From Podospora pseudoanserina (taxonomy: Eukaryota > Ascomycota > Sordariomycetes > Sordariales > Podosporaceae), in NCBI RefSeq assembly GCF_035222485.1, contig NW_026946670.1, positions 37,475 through 101,474 on the forward strand: a stretch of 64,000 nucleotides of DNA. The letters run 5' to 3'. The position numbers were made by a program, and so were the translations under genes. The notes below the pieces were generated by a model, which did no database searches, had not been told where the DNA came from, and was given only the letters and a program-made list of their open reading frames with translations. This document shows positions 23,378 through 34,239 of this stretch, piece by piece. The stretch's first letter is position 1. Each line of letters starts with the position of its first letter.

Positions 23378-23907
23378 AGTTCTGACATTAAGCCCCTTAT
23401 GAGTGCAAATTCATAGGAGGGAATTCATTAAAGATTTTAAGCTATACAGCTACTATCTCAAATTAGAAAAAACTAATTTTAATTAGTGAAGTCCTGGAAA
23501 TGTGGTTAAAAAGCAGTTTGATGTTCGCGCTAAGCTTGATAGAAGAGTAAAAAACTCTTCAAGCTTAGCTTGAAATTGTTATGTTATACAAAAAAATTAG
23601 ATAAAATTTTATTTATCCTCCTCGTGTACTAATTGATGGATGAAAATAAGTAAAAAGAGTACCTCGGAGAAAACCGGAATCCTAAGCCTAGCGTCGAGCT
23701 GTGAATTTGAGAGGGTGACCGATCAAACAATAAACTCTAAGTTAGAAAAAATAAATAAATAAATTCCGGGAATTTTCCAATTTTCCTGCGAAGCCGAGGG
23801 GTAATCCTTAATTTTTAAGAGCTCGCGCCTAATAGAGTCTTTAAAAAGTGTATGACACACATACTCCATAGTACAAAAAATATTGTTATAAAGGATACCT
23901 TTGACCT

Positions 23908-23949
23908 AGGCAGGCTTCTAAACCCTCCGGGATATGAAGTAGAGCTCGA
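23908..23949 (+). repeat. Dispersed 42-bp repeat, copy 1
   Basis: It begins aggcaggcttctaaaccctc and ends agtagagctcga. Related copies lie at 34861-34896 (inverted, 36 bp) and 36619-36660. Confidence 0.93.
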
Positions 23950-24268
23950 AAGTAATTATACGAATCACTTCAGGCGCAAGCTCGACCCAATATCTCCCAC
24001 TATATCACTAACCACTATGATAAAAAGATATCTTCGGATACTTATGAAGTTATCTGGTTAGGTTATGTATAGTTGCGATGTGCTGGGAAGAAAGTGGTAT
24101 GTTAATACGGAGCGAGCTTGCGCCGCGCCACATGATTATATAGGTTGGTTTGGGATACCCTATGGGATAATTTAGAGCATAATATAAAAAATGAAAAGAG
24201 TAAGGTACAGGTCAGGACGTAAAATCACGCCGTACACTGCGAACTAACTCGTCACAAAAAGCTGGCTG

Positions 24269-24302
24269 GAGGTATCTAAAAGATATCGAAAGCCGTCCAT
24301 AC
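24269..24302 (+). repeat. 34-bp direct repeat, right copy
   Basis: Identical to 23344-23377. Confidence 0.95.
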
Positions 24303-24546
24303 ATACTTCGTCTGCTATATATTGTGCTATATATAGCGCAATCTCCTCCCCCCCTCCCCCCTCCTCCTCGCACACACCATATCATGCTTGTGCCTGCTTG
24401 AGGTGCAAGCTCAATATTTACATCTTCCTATGCTCTGGCATAAGTTTAAATTAATATATAAGGCTGCGCAAGCTAAAGCTCTTATTATTTAAACTTAGAA
24501 CTTGATACTTTTATATCAGTATTATTTCTATTTTTTCATAATTTAT

Positions 24547-24699
24547 ATGCCTCAATTAGTCCCATTTTATTTTGTTAATGAAATAACATTTACTTTTATT
24601 ATACTTGCTATAACTGTGTATATTTTATCTAAGTACATTTTACCTAGATTTGTTCGTTTATTCTTATCTCGTACTTTTATATCTAAACTTTTAGGATAA
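24547..24699 (+). CDS. atp8: ATP synthase subunit 8
   Basis: ATP8 is a small single-span Fo subunit needed for assembly of the peripheral stalk region. It is 51 codons (50 aa): it starts [12 protein letters not shown] at 24547, has one hydrophobic helix ([16 protein letters not shown]), then a basic C-terminus ([19 protein letters not shown]). MPQLVPF is the hallmark start. Unlike many Pezizomycotina it is not next to atp6, which lies 35 kb away here. Confidence 0.95.
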   Translation: MPQLVPFYFVNEITFTFIILAITVYILSKYILPRFVRLFLSRTFISKLLG

Positions 24700-25031
24700 A
24701 TAAAAAAGCTACTGCTCCTGCAGCTAAGCGCAAGCTAAAGCTAAGGAGCTCGCACAGGCAGGCTGGCGGCGTAGCCGCAGCAGCAGAGGTACAAATTGAG
24801 GATATTGGTCTTTTTTGGCGCTACACGTAGCGCGGCGCCATGTACAGCGCTATATATATAGCGCTATATATAGCGCAAGCTCCCCCTCCTCCTCCTCTTA
24901 TTATATAAACATATGAAACCTCATACTCATAACTAACATAGAGAGTTATCGTTAATGGTAACATTTCATGAGGTTACTTTTTTATTAGCACTTTTTTTTT
25001 TGATTATGTTTTTAATTTTTATATCTTTATT
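24700..25031 (+). other. Spacer atp8-nad1 with GC-rich palindromes
   Basis: No gene is visible. Nested palindromes gcgctacacgtagcgc (near 24819) and gcgctatatatatagcgc (near 24847) are followed by gcgcaagctcc. An AT/T-rich leader precedes nad1. Confidence 0.6.
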
Positions 25032-28000
25032 ATGTATTATTCTATCATTATTTCATTAATTGAGGTTGTATTGGTATTAGTTCCTGCCCTTTTAGGTATA
25101 GCTTATGTTACAATTGCGGAAAGAAAAACTATGGCAAGTATGCAAAGAAGATTAGGTCCTAATTTCGTAGGTCGCACACACAGCGTCTCTAGTTCTTTTA
25201 AAAAATATTATCATACTTCTACAACTGATAAATTAATAAATGGTTTATATTTAAACAGAAAAGCTCCTATTAAGCCTTTTAAAGACGGCGCAGCCGTAAT
25301 TAAAACTTGTGAGGATTTATTGTCTCCTTCGGATCTTAAGACTTTTTTCAGAAGTATTAAAAGTAAAGGGGGTATATATATATTTACTTACAAAGAAAAT
25401 CCTGAGATTTTTTATATAGGAAGAGCTAAAAATTTTAGAAATAGATTTAAAGCTCATCTTAATATAAATTTACAAGATAAATTTCATATTTTTGCTAATG
25501 CTGTAGGTTGAGATAAATTTCATTTTTCAATTATTCAGATTTGTAGTTTAGATATTCAAAAAGAAAGAGAGAATTATTATTTACAAAAATACTTACCTTT
25601 ATTAAATACAATATATAAAAGTGAGATGTATACTATACAAAATTACGACTCTTTACATGAAATATTAAAACTTAAACAATTAGAATGAAACAAAGATAAT
25701 AAATATTCAGGTATACCTGTCTATTTATATACTTATAGTGAAGGATCACTTAAGGATAACTATATCAAATTCGAGAGTATTAATAAATTATCTCAATATT
25801 TAAATATAAGCAGAGAAACTATAAATATTTATTTAAATACTTATGTTCCTTATAAAAGCAATATTTTTTTAACTGATTTAATAGTAGATTTTGAATTAAT
25901 AGACAAATTAGTAAGTGATACCATTCAAGGATTAGATTTAGATCGTACTATAAGTAAAAAAGTCTGAGTTTATTCTATAGATACAAAAAGTAATATTGTT
26001 AAAAACATTTATAATTCTATAGGTGAGACAATTAAAATTTTAAATGTGTCACATAATTCAGTAAATAATCACTTAAATAAGTGAATACCTGGTGGTATTA
26101 AAAACAATTATTTATTTAGTAATGAATTGGATAATTTAAATATAGAAAGATTAAAAGAAGTTCATTTTTCTAGAAAACATAATAACCTTAATGTTTGAAT
26201 ATATGATGCTAATACTTTAGAATTAATAGGTAATTTTAATAGTATAAAAAAAGCAGCAGATTATTTTAATGTAGATTATAGATCTTTAATTAATCATTTA
26301 GATACTAAAGAAGCTATAAATAAAGGAGGTAAATTAATATATTTATTTAAAAATGAGTTAGATACAGAAGATTTAAATCTTTTATCTAATAAATTTAATA
26401 AAGTTTCTAATATGACAACTAGTATTTGAGTATATAAATATGTAGATGATAAATTAACTTTAATCAATGACAATAAACCTAGCTATATTTCTAAATTATC
26501 TTTATCTAAAGATTTAAAAATAAGTGTTAAAACAATAAACAAATATTTAGATTCAAATGAATCATATAAAGGGTATTATTTTTATAGTATATGTAAATAA
26601 TAGTAAAAATAAAGCGTAGGAAACTTTATTTGGCCTTTAAACCATCAAATTGACGGGGAAGCCTTAAAGCTATTTAGACTAAGCAAATTAAGTAATTAAG
26701 TTGTGGCTCGAAAGAGGTATAGTAACACATAAATAGATGCACGAAAGGAAATAGGTAATCCGCAGCCAAGCCCCATATATTTATTGTATAAGTAATGGTG
26801 TGCAGTTCATCGACTAGACGGTGGTTGGTATTATTGTTCACATAATACTTAAGATATAGTCAGACCCTATCCGAAAGGATACAGGAATATTTATATAATA
26901 TTCTGTTAAATGGATAATATTTTTATTATTCAGGGAGAAGGCCCCTGCCTAAATCTACAGTATGATTTTTTTTATACATGATTAAAAGGGGAGATTCGTA
27001 TTATGGACTACTTCAAGCCTTTGCCGATGCTTTAAAACTATTATTAAAAGAATATGTAGCACCAACACAAGCTAACATAATCTTATTCTTTTTAGGTCCT
27101 GTTATTACATTAATTTTTTCTCTTTTAGGTTATGCAGTAATACCTTATGTCCATAGGGTTATATAGTCAAACTACGGGGAACTCCTAAAGCTTATAGTAC
27201 TAAACTAGGTACGAAAGTACTTAAGCGGCTGAAGTAATTATTCAGGTATAGTAATAAGTTATAAGATGATCAGATGGGGCGCAAGCTCGCTCTGAGAAAT
27301 GGACAATCGCGTATCTAAGTCAGTATTAAGAGAGCTCGCGCCTATAATACTGTAAAAGAGCAACGAGCAGACGGCTATAGGTATTTATAATATTGTTGTA
27401 AATATTTAAGGTGTGCTCTATAAGCTTAGAAATAAGTTATCGTAAAGTGTACGGTAAAAATAACAATGATTCACCATTAATTGAAAAGGCTGTACGCCAC
27501 TCTAATTCTTTAAAAGTTAATTTTCGTCGTAATTATTCTACGACGACGTCGAAAAATAAGAGCGACGAACGCCTCGCACAAGTAGATCCTTGATTTATAA
27601 CAGGGAGCGTTTACACCCCGACGCTGAGGGTTGTTTTATGTGTAATATGATAAAAAAACCTAAATATATAGCAGGTTGAGAAATTCAACCCGGAGCTTAG
27701 AGCTTGCGCCAGCCTCCAAATTAAACTCCACGTTAAAGATTTTTTTGTTATATTAGGAATTCAACGTAGTTTAGTGCGAAGCCTATATTGGTACTGTAGT
27801 TAATAGCCAATATACATGTACTTTTAGAGTCAAAAAATTGCAAGAGCTAATAGAATTAATTAAATTTTTTGATAAGTATCCTTTAATTTCTCTCCGGCCC
27901 CGCGCCATCGAGCGAAGCGATGGCGCGAGGGAGAAAAAAAGGAGATTATCTATTATTTAAACAAATTGTTTCTATTATCCTATTAAAAGAACATTTGACT

Positions 28001-31000
28001 ACTAAAGGTTTACAAAGAATTATTAATATAAAAGCAACTTTAAATTTCGGGGCGCTAGCTCTCAAAAGAATTACAATTAATGTTTCCTGAAACTATTCCA
28101 GTTGCCCGTCCTTTAAGAGAACCTTGCGTAATTCCGGATCCACAGTGAATATCTGGATTTACGTCAGGTGAAGGTAATTTCTCTGTTTCTTTAGATAATG
28201 GTATTTTTAAGTCTCTTCTATTTAAAATTACTCAGCATGAAAAAGATGAAGCATTATTAATTGCAATTAAAGATTATTTAAATTGTGGGTATTGTTATTT
28301 AAGAAAAAAAGAAAACACAATGGATTTTAAAGTTACTAAGTTTTCTGATATTGCTGAAATTATAATACCTTTTTTTTATTAATAATCCAATATTAGGTAT
28401 AAAATCTTTAGATTTTAAAGATTGATGCTTAGTATGCTTCGCCAGGAAATAGTAAAAAAAAGAGAGCATAAACAAGAAGAAAATATTATAAAAATAAAAG
28501 AAATTCAAAAGGGTATGAATAGGGGAAGAAGTTTTTAAATTTTTTATTATTACTTTTATATAAGTATGGACCTGGTCTAGCTATTAATGATTTTAGCTTA
28601 GGTATTTATTATATCTTAGCTGTATCTTCATTAGCCACGTACGGTATACTATTGGCTGGATTTTATCTTAAAAAAAAAAGTCCTTCATTTGTAGAAACAA
28701 ATGATAATAATCCGATTGAATTTCAAGAAAAACTTATCATAGGTCAACTTGAAGCGAAATATACTTTCTTTATAAAGTCATTAGGTTTAAAGTATAAACG
28801 TTCAACGACTAGTAGGTTATTAAAAACATTAATAGTTCTACCAAGAGCAATCGGGGTTTTAAATTATTTTTTAATTGTTCAGTTTTTAATTACAATATTT
28901 ATAGAATATAATTTGACCTGACCGTATAACATTTTTTATTCGTTATTTATTTGGAGCTTGTGCCTTATATTAAGTTCAATGTATGTGTTAATTTATGGCT
29001 GCACCGTTCTTATAGTTTTTTTCAGCTTTACTTGCTGCTTCGTAGCATTGTTGTTATTAAGTACTAGGAGTCATTACGCGAATAAATCAAATAATAAGGC
29101 TAATACTAAATCCAAGTTATCAGCTGTTAAGCTTAGTACTTCTACTTATCTCCGTCAGGGATGCTTTGCAGGGAATAGTAATAATAAACTGAAACGTTTT
29201 TATTCTACCATCCGGGAGGGCGCAAGCTCCCACACAGGTGTGCGAAGTAGTCCTGGGCAAAAGACTAAAAAAAATTCTTTTGTCGCTGACAGTGATCTTT
29301 TAAATAATGATGAGTTTAATTTAGATCAGGAAAACATTGATAATAGTAGTAAAGATTTAAATGAAGAAGATTTAAAAGCTTTACATTCTTTGTATATAAA
29401 GGATTTATTTAAAGATAGAATAGCTCCAGTAGTTCCTTTTGATTCTAATTTAATTTTAGTTTCTTGTAATTTATCAGATTCCCAGGAAAAATCAGAATTC
29501 TTAAAACAATGAGGGTCAAAAGGTGGTATATATATTATGGAATATATACACAATCCCCATATATATTATATAGGTAGAACTACTCTTTTTAAAAGAAGAA
29601 TTAATAATCATATTAAAGCTGATTCTAACAGTAAGTTTCATGCTTTTTTAAAATTAGTTGGTTTAGAACACTTTAAATTTTCTATAATAGAGATTTCTTC
29701 TTCTAATGAACAAGGGATTCGGGAAAATTATTATCTTCAAAAATTTTTACCTTTATTAAATACAACCTTTTCTTCAGCTTTTTCTGAATCTACTATATTT
29801 ATGAGTTTAACTGAAAAAATAACTAGTTTAAAAACTACAAAATTAACGTCAAAAAGTAATCAACCTATTTCTATTTATACATATTCTTTGGAAAAACAAG
29901 GTGATTGTGAAGTAATAATTCCTACTTATACTAAATATAATAGTATAGGTGAAGCAAGTAAAATGGAAAGAATTGCTTATGGAACTGTTTTATTATTTAG
30001 AGATACTAATCTCCCCTTTAGAGGTAAATTATATTTTACTAAGCCTATAATAGATTTCAATTCTACATTAGATAAAGTTAATAATATATTAAAAGATGTT
30101 AAATTAGTAAGTAATATAGCTCAAAGAGTATGAGCATATGACGCTTTAACATTAGATTTAATAAAAGGTAGTCCTTTTGAATCTAAAACTCAAGCATCAA
30201 ATATATTAGGTATTAGTCGTAATGTTATTAATTATTTTATAGATACTAAAAAAGCTGAAGGAGTTAAAGGGACTTATTTGTTTAGTAGACCGTTAAATGA
30301 GTTAGAAATAATAAGTTTAAGAGAACTTTCAGGGAATATTAGATTAGGTAATAAAATAAAAGTGTATGCTTATGATGCTATAACTTTGGATTTAATAAAT
30401 AATGAACCTTTTTCTAGTATATCTGATACAGCTGCCTATTTTAATGTTAATTATAGAACAATAACTCACCATTTGGACACTAAATTTGCTACAAAACAAA
30501 ATAAGATGAACGTGTACTTTTTTAAAAAGGCAATTAATTCTGAATTAAAAATAGAATTAATGAAGCAGGCCGATAAGTCTCGTTATGTTCGTAGTGAAAT
30601 TTGAGTATATAAATTAGATTTACAAGGTAAATTAATATTGTTGCCTGATCAGCCTTTTAAAACTAAGCGTGAAGCTGTACGTGTCTTGCATATGCATCAT
30701 ACTGTAATAACTAAATACATAGATACGGACTTAGAGTATAAAGGATTACTTTTATATAGTACACCTCAAAATAACGATTATTAAATGTTAAATTAGTCAC
30801 TAGTTTCTTATTATATTTTTAGCATTAGCGTTTTTAAACCTTCCTTAATAAATGTTATTTAAGATTAAGACATAGTCTGAACCAGTTCGAAAGAACTAGA
30901 TGTAAAGCATAAACAGTTTTACGATAACAACATTTGGAAGTGCTAATAGTAAATATGCTTTTTTAGGATCCTTAAGAAGTACAGCTCAATTGATTAGTTA

Positions 31001-34000
31001 TGAATTAGTTTTAAGTTCTGCTATACTTTTAGTAATTATGCTAACTGGAAGTTTAAATCTTAGTGTTAATATAGAATCTCAAAGAGCTATTTGGAATATA
31101 TTTCCATTATTGCCTGTATTTATTATATTTTTTATAGGTTCTGTTGCTGAAACAAACAGAGCCCCCTTCGATCTCGCTGAGGCTAGTTTAAAATATCAAA
31201 TAATCTTAGCTTATTATTATATTACAACCGTATATATTCCAATTACTAGATTAATAATTTTTAATTATATTTATAATATCACTATTATTATGAATATTTA
31301 CAATAATTTTAGTATAATACTACGTACATTTTACAAATTACACTATGCAGCTGGAAAGATAAACTTTAAAACATTCATAAAATTATATAGTTCCTTAACT
31401 CTCAAAGTCAGTAAAAAAGAGAGTTCACTACACCCTGAATGAATAACAGGTTTCACAGATGGAGAAGGTTCCTTTGGTATTAAAATTTATAAAGCTAAGG
31501 GCTACAAACTAGGATGAAGATTAGATCCTTTTTTCCAAATTAAATTAAATGCCCGAGATATAGATATATTATATCGTATCAAAGAATATTTTGGAGGAGT
31601 AGGAACTATAAGTTTTGAGAAAAATACGGCTAAGTATATTATTAGAAAACTTAGTGATATTGTAGATATTTTGATACCGCATTTTGAAGCTTATCCTCTA
31701 TTAACTAAAAAATATGCTGATTTCGAATTATTTAGGCAAATTATTTTAATTATAAAAAATGAATCTTCTTTAAGTGAACAAGGATTTATAAAAATCCTTA
31801 ACCTTAGATATTATCTGAATAAAGGAATATCAGAGGAATTAAAAGAATTATACCCTAACTTAGTACCAGTAATGAGACCTGAAGTTCCAGAAAGAAAAAT
31901 CCAACCGGAATGATTAGTAGGATTCATAGATGGGGAAGGTAGTTTTAATATAATTACAGTCGAGAAAAAGTCTTCAGATGCACCATCAATACTTAGCACT
32001 AGTTACAAAGTATGATTACATTTTCAAATAACACAACATAGTCGAGATACTACTCTCATGGAAAGAATAGTTACATTTTTTGATTGTGGTAGTGTAAAAA
32101 AAAGAAACACCGACGCTGTTGACTTTAAGTTAAATAAATTCGAGTTGTTAGAAAACATAATTATACCTTTTTTTCAAAAATATCCACTTCAAAGTGCTAA
32201 AGTTTTTGATTTCTTATCTTTTATTGAAGCTGCCGATGTGATTAAAAGTAAAAAAAACCGTCAGTGGACAGCTGAACAATTTGCTAAAATTCAAAATATT
32301 CAAAGTAATATGAATAAATACATCAAATAAAATAAAAACGAAAAACAAGATGATGAAAGTAATGAAGGTAAATAACTATCACGGGAAATGACCCTGTTTA
32401 ATGTAGTATTTCGGGCGCAAGCTCGTACTACTTATAACCGGCGTTTAATTATTAATAATAGTTAGTGCGGCTACGCCGCCATAAACTTTATTAACTCTCG
32501 AGGACTACCGACCCACCACCAGCTACCACTTTTTATTATTTATTAATAAATAATAAATTTTTAGGCGGCGGCCAAGTTATCTTAAATTTTTTTGTTATAT
32601 TATAGATTTTTGATTCGCGTTAAGATAGTATAAAGATTGATATAGCCGAGGCGTTTAAATAAACAATATGATTTGGTCTCATTAAAGATCACTATTTGCT
32701 GGAAAACCCTATTGTTATCTGGTATATTAGGACAATCAGCAGGAAACCAAAACAACAAGGCAGCCTTGTTATGAGTAGGATCCTCAGAGACTATACGTGA
32801 TCGCCATATAAACATAGGGTAAGATATAGTCCAAATTGGTGCGCAAGCACGAAAGATACTAAATATAAGTTTGAAATCTAACTTTATTGCGTATAAACTA
32901 ATTAACAATAATTTAATCTATATTAAAAAATCTGTGCTTAATATCAATAGCAATAAAAGATATTATTCTAGTGTAAGAAAGATAAATTCTAAATCAGATA
33001 AAAGACCTATTCCTATTATTAGCTTAGGTAATCTAAATGATGCTAACTCTATTAAATCTTATTGCGAATTATTAAAAGGTAAGGGTGGTATATATTCTTT
33101 TGTTAATACTTTAAATAATAAAAGATATATCGGTAGTGCAAAAGATTTGTACATAAGACTTAATGAACATATTAGAAATAAAAAATCGAATACCGCCTTA
33201 CAAAAAGCCTTTGAGAAGTATGGCCTAGAAAACTTTAATTTTTGTATTTATGAATATTTTACATATGAAAGTAAAGTTATGAGTCATAAATCTTTAACAG
33301 ACTTAGAAACTAGTTACCTGGGAAGATTCCATATAGATACTCTTTATAATTTTACAACTTCAGCTATAAGTATTACAGGTTATAAACATACGGATGAAGC
33401 TAAATCAAAGATGATTAAGCGTTATGAAAATAAAGAGAAGCATCCAATGTATGGTAAAAACCACACTAAAGAAGCTTTAGCTCTAATTAGTAAACCAGGA
33501 GAGTTAAATCCTATGTTTGGAAGAAAACATAGTGAAGTAACTAAAGATAAGATAAGTAATAAATTAAGTAAGTATCCATTAGGAGTAGGTATTTATGATT
33601 TAGATAATAATTTAATAGCACAATTCAGAAACAATGTAGAACTTGCTAAATATTTAGATATATCCAGGGTTACAGTAGGTAAGTATTTAAGTTCAGGGAT
33701 TATTTATAATAAGTTATATTACTTTAAAGCAATAAAGGATTAAATGGTAAACTTATATTTTTTTTTTGGAATCAGAACTTGTTAGTGGATTTATGACAGA
33801 ACATGCTGCAGTAGTTTTTGTATTCTTTTTCTTAGCTGAATACGGAAGTATTGTTTTAATGTGTATACTTACAAGTATTTTATTTTTAGGGGGTTATTTG
33901 TCAATAAATAGTTTAGATGTCTTTAATTTTTTTTATTCTATCCTTTTTAATATAGGATTTATTGATCTTAATTTTTTTAATATATTTTATTATTTCTATA

Positions 34001-34239
34001 AAGAAATTTTTGTTAATAATTCTATTATAGAAGGATTAATATATGGATTAACTATAGGATTAAAAAGTTCTATTTTAATATTTCTTTTTATATGAGTAAG
34101 AGCTTCTTTTCCTAGAATACGTTTCGATCAATTAATGGCTTTTTGTTGAACGGTTTTATTACCTTTATTATTTGCTTTAATTGTTTTACTTCCTTGTATA
34201 TTATATAGTTATAATATTTTACCTGTTAATGTTTTATAG
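25032..34239 (+). CDS. nad1: NADH dehydrogenase subunit 1 (exons 25032-25172, 26999-27148, 28568-28661, 30937-31184, 33769-34239)
   Basis: ND1 is the complex I membrane subunit at the quinone-tunnel entrance. The exons join to 368 codons (367 aa). The junctions restore [37 protein letters not shown](W)[11 protein letters not shown] with the Trp TGA codon itself split by intron 3, and [17 protein letters not shown]. The boundary of exon 2/3 is ambiguous by one base: 27148/28568 keeps the protein but the intron would not end in G, while 27149/28569 would put G at the exon end. The stop is TAG at 34237-34239. Confidence 0.95.
25173..26600 (+). CDS. GIY-YIG homing endonuclease with IENR1/NUMOD1 repeats (nad1 intron 1)
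   Basis: The frame is fused to nad1 exon 1 and ends in TAA at 26598-26600. The nuclease module is GGIYIFTYK...[14 protein letters not shown] (about 25369-25445), followed by [15 protein letters not shown]. Behind it are several copies of a repeat of about 70 residues with cores like [12 protein letters not shown]..., [37 protein letters not shown] and [10 protein letters not shown]. These look like IENR1/NUMOD1 DNA-binding units. The intron core follows at 26620-26890. The intron runs 25173-26998. Confidence 0.9.
25173..26998 (+). other. Group I intron 1 of nad1
   Basis: ORF first, then the core: aattgacggggaagccttaaag near 26648, ggtaatccgcagccaagccc near 26752, ttcatcgactagacggtggt near 26806, and cttaagatatagtcagacc near 26848. 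Ends in G at 26998. Confidence 0.85.
27411..28538 (+). pseudogene. Decayed LAGLIDADG endonuclease (nad1 intron 2)
   Basis: Protein similarity is spread over several frames. The N-terminal part reads [24 protein letters not shown]. After a frame change at about 27603 the motif [18 protein letters not shown] appears, followed by further breaks near 27697 and 27780. A second motif [11 protein letters not shown] lies near 28157, and the end is GMNRGRSF before TAA at 28538. Two GC-rich elements are inside: near 27690-27715 and a hairpin insert at about 27889-27936. A third (ggggcgctagctctc near 28049) sits between the two halves. The gene cannot make a full endonuclease. Confidence 0.85.
27889..27936 (+). 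repeat. GC-rich hairpin insertion in endonuclease pseudogene
   Basis: A perfect 9-bp stem gcgccatcg/cgatggcgc with loop agcgaag (27902-27926), extended by tctctcc...gagggaga flanks. It is in sharp base-composition contrast with the AT-rich gene around it. Confidence 0.88.
28662..30784 (+). CDS. GIY-YIG homing endonuclease with IENR1/NUMOD1 repeats (nad1 intron 3)
   Basis: The frame is fused to nad1 exon 3 and runs about 700 codons to TAA at 30782-30784. It reads through part of the ribozyme core, then a hydrophobic stretch. Next comes [26 protein letters not shown] (about 29522-29600) with [15 protein letters not shown]. Three tandem repeats follow: [20 protein letters not shown]..., [20 protein letters not shown]... 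and [20 protein letters not shown]... A repeat-coded GASS tetrapeptide sits near 29219. It is clearly related to the intron 1 enzyme of the same gene. Confidence 0.9.
28662..30936 (+). other. Group I intron 3 of nad1
   Basis: A P/Q-like element gaatttcaagaaaaac near 28717, cttgaagcgaaatat near 28748 and gttcaacgactag near 28800 lie at the 5' end and are read through by the ORF. The S segment gacatagtctgaacc is near 30870 behind it. The intron ends in G at 30936, and splits a TGA(Trp) codon. Confidence 0.83.
31185..32330 (+). CDS. LAGLIDADG homing endonuclease fused to nad1 exon 4
   Basis: The frame is continuous with exon 4 and ends in TAA at 32328-32330. Motif 1 is [11 protein letters not shown] near 31450. 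Motif 2 is [11 protein letters not shown] near 31920. Both motifs are textbook, with acidic residues intact, so the enzyme may be active. It is followed by the ribozyme core and then a second, unrelated endonuclease gene. Confidence 0.9.
32823..33743 (+). CDS. GIY-YIG homing endonuclease downstream of the nad1 intron 4 core
   Basis: The frame is open from 32823 and ends in TAA at 33741-33743. There is no in-frame ATG before the nuclease motif, so translation must begin at a non-ATG codon (for example TTG 32871) or by readthrough. The nuclease module is [26 protein letters not shown] (about 33085-33160). NUMOD3 units HPMYGKNHT and NPMFGRKHS follow, then a NUMOD1 tail with [11 protein letters not shown] and [14 protein letters not shown]. 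The mature part looks intact. Confidence 0.87.
   Translation, partial: DIVQIGAQARKILNISLKSNFIAYKLINNNLIYIKKSVLNINSNKRYYSSVRKINSKSDKRPIPIISLGNLNDANSIKSYCELLKGKGGIYSFVNTLNNKRYIGSAKDLYIRLNEHIRNKKSNTALQKAFEKYGLENFNFCIYEYFTYESKVMSHKSLTDLETSYLGRFHIDTLYNFTTSAISITGYKHTDEAKSKMIKRYENKEKHPMYGKNHTKEALALISKPGELNPMFGRKHSEVTKDKISNKLSKYPLGVGIYDLDNNLIAQFRNNVELAKYLDISRVTVGKYLSSGIIYNKLYYFKAIKD

Larger units (their letters stand above)
23275..24546 (+). other. Non-coding region nad4-atp8 with direct-repeat-bounded element
   Basis: A 34-bp direct repeat (gaggtatctaaaagatatcg at 23344 and 24269, each continuing aaagccgtccatac) bounds about 0.93 kb without a credible gene. Inside are strong local inverted repeats (agcttgatagaag... 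near 23535 with cttcaagcttagcttg) and one copy of a dispersed 42-bp repeat at 23908-23949. The long structured appearance suggests an RNA element or intron relic. I could not find a group II domain V or an RNase P P4 motif. Confidence 0.6.
27149..28567 (+). other. Group I intron 2 of nad1
   Basis: The core is at the 5' end: ggggaactcctaaagctta near 27176, ggctgaagtaattattcagg near 27226, atggacaatcgcgtatctaa near 27298, and agagcaacgagcagacggc near 27356. GC elements are inserted in the core (about 27275-27290 and 27333-27345). A decayed endonuclease follows. Confidence 0.8.
31185..33768 (+). other. Group I intron 4 of nad1 with two endonuclease ORFs
   Basis: Exon 4 ends in T at 31184 and the intron ends in G at 33768. 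One clear core lies between the two ORFs: ttgctggaaaaccctattg near 32695, gacaatcagcaggaaaccaa near 32732, ggatcctcagagactatacg near 32779, and gtaagatatagtcc near 32819. I do not see a second complete core, so this is better read as one intron with two genes than as a proven twintron. Confidence 0.75.

Noticed and set aside
23344-24302. RNase P RNA or group II intron identity for the nad4-atp8 element
   Set aside because: I could not find the P4 core of RNase P RNA or a domain V hairpin, so no name was given.
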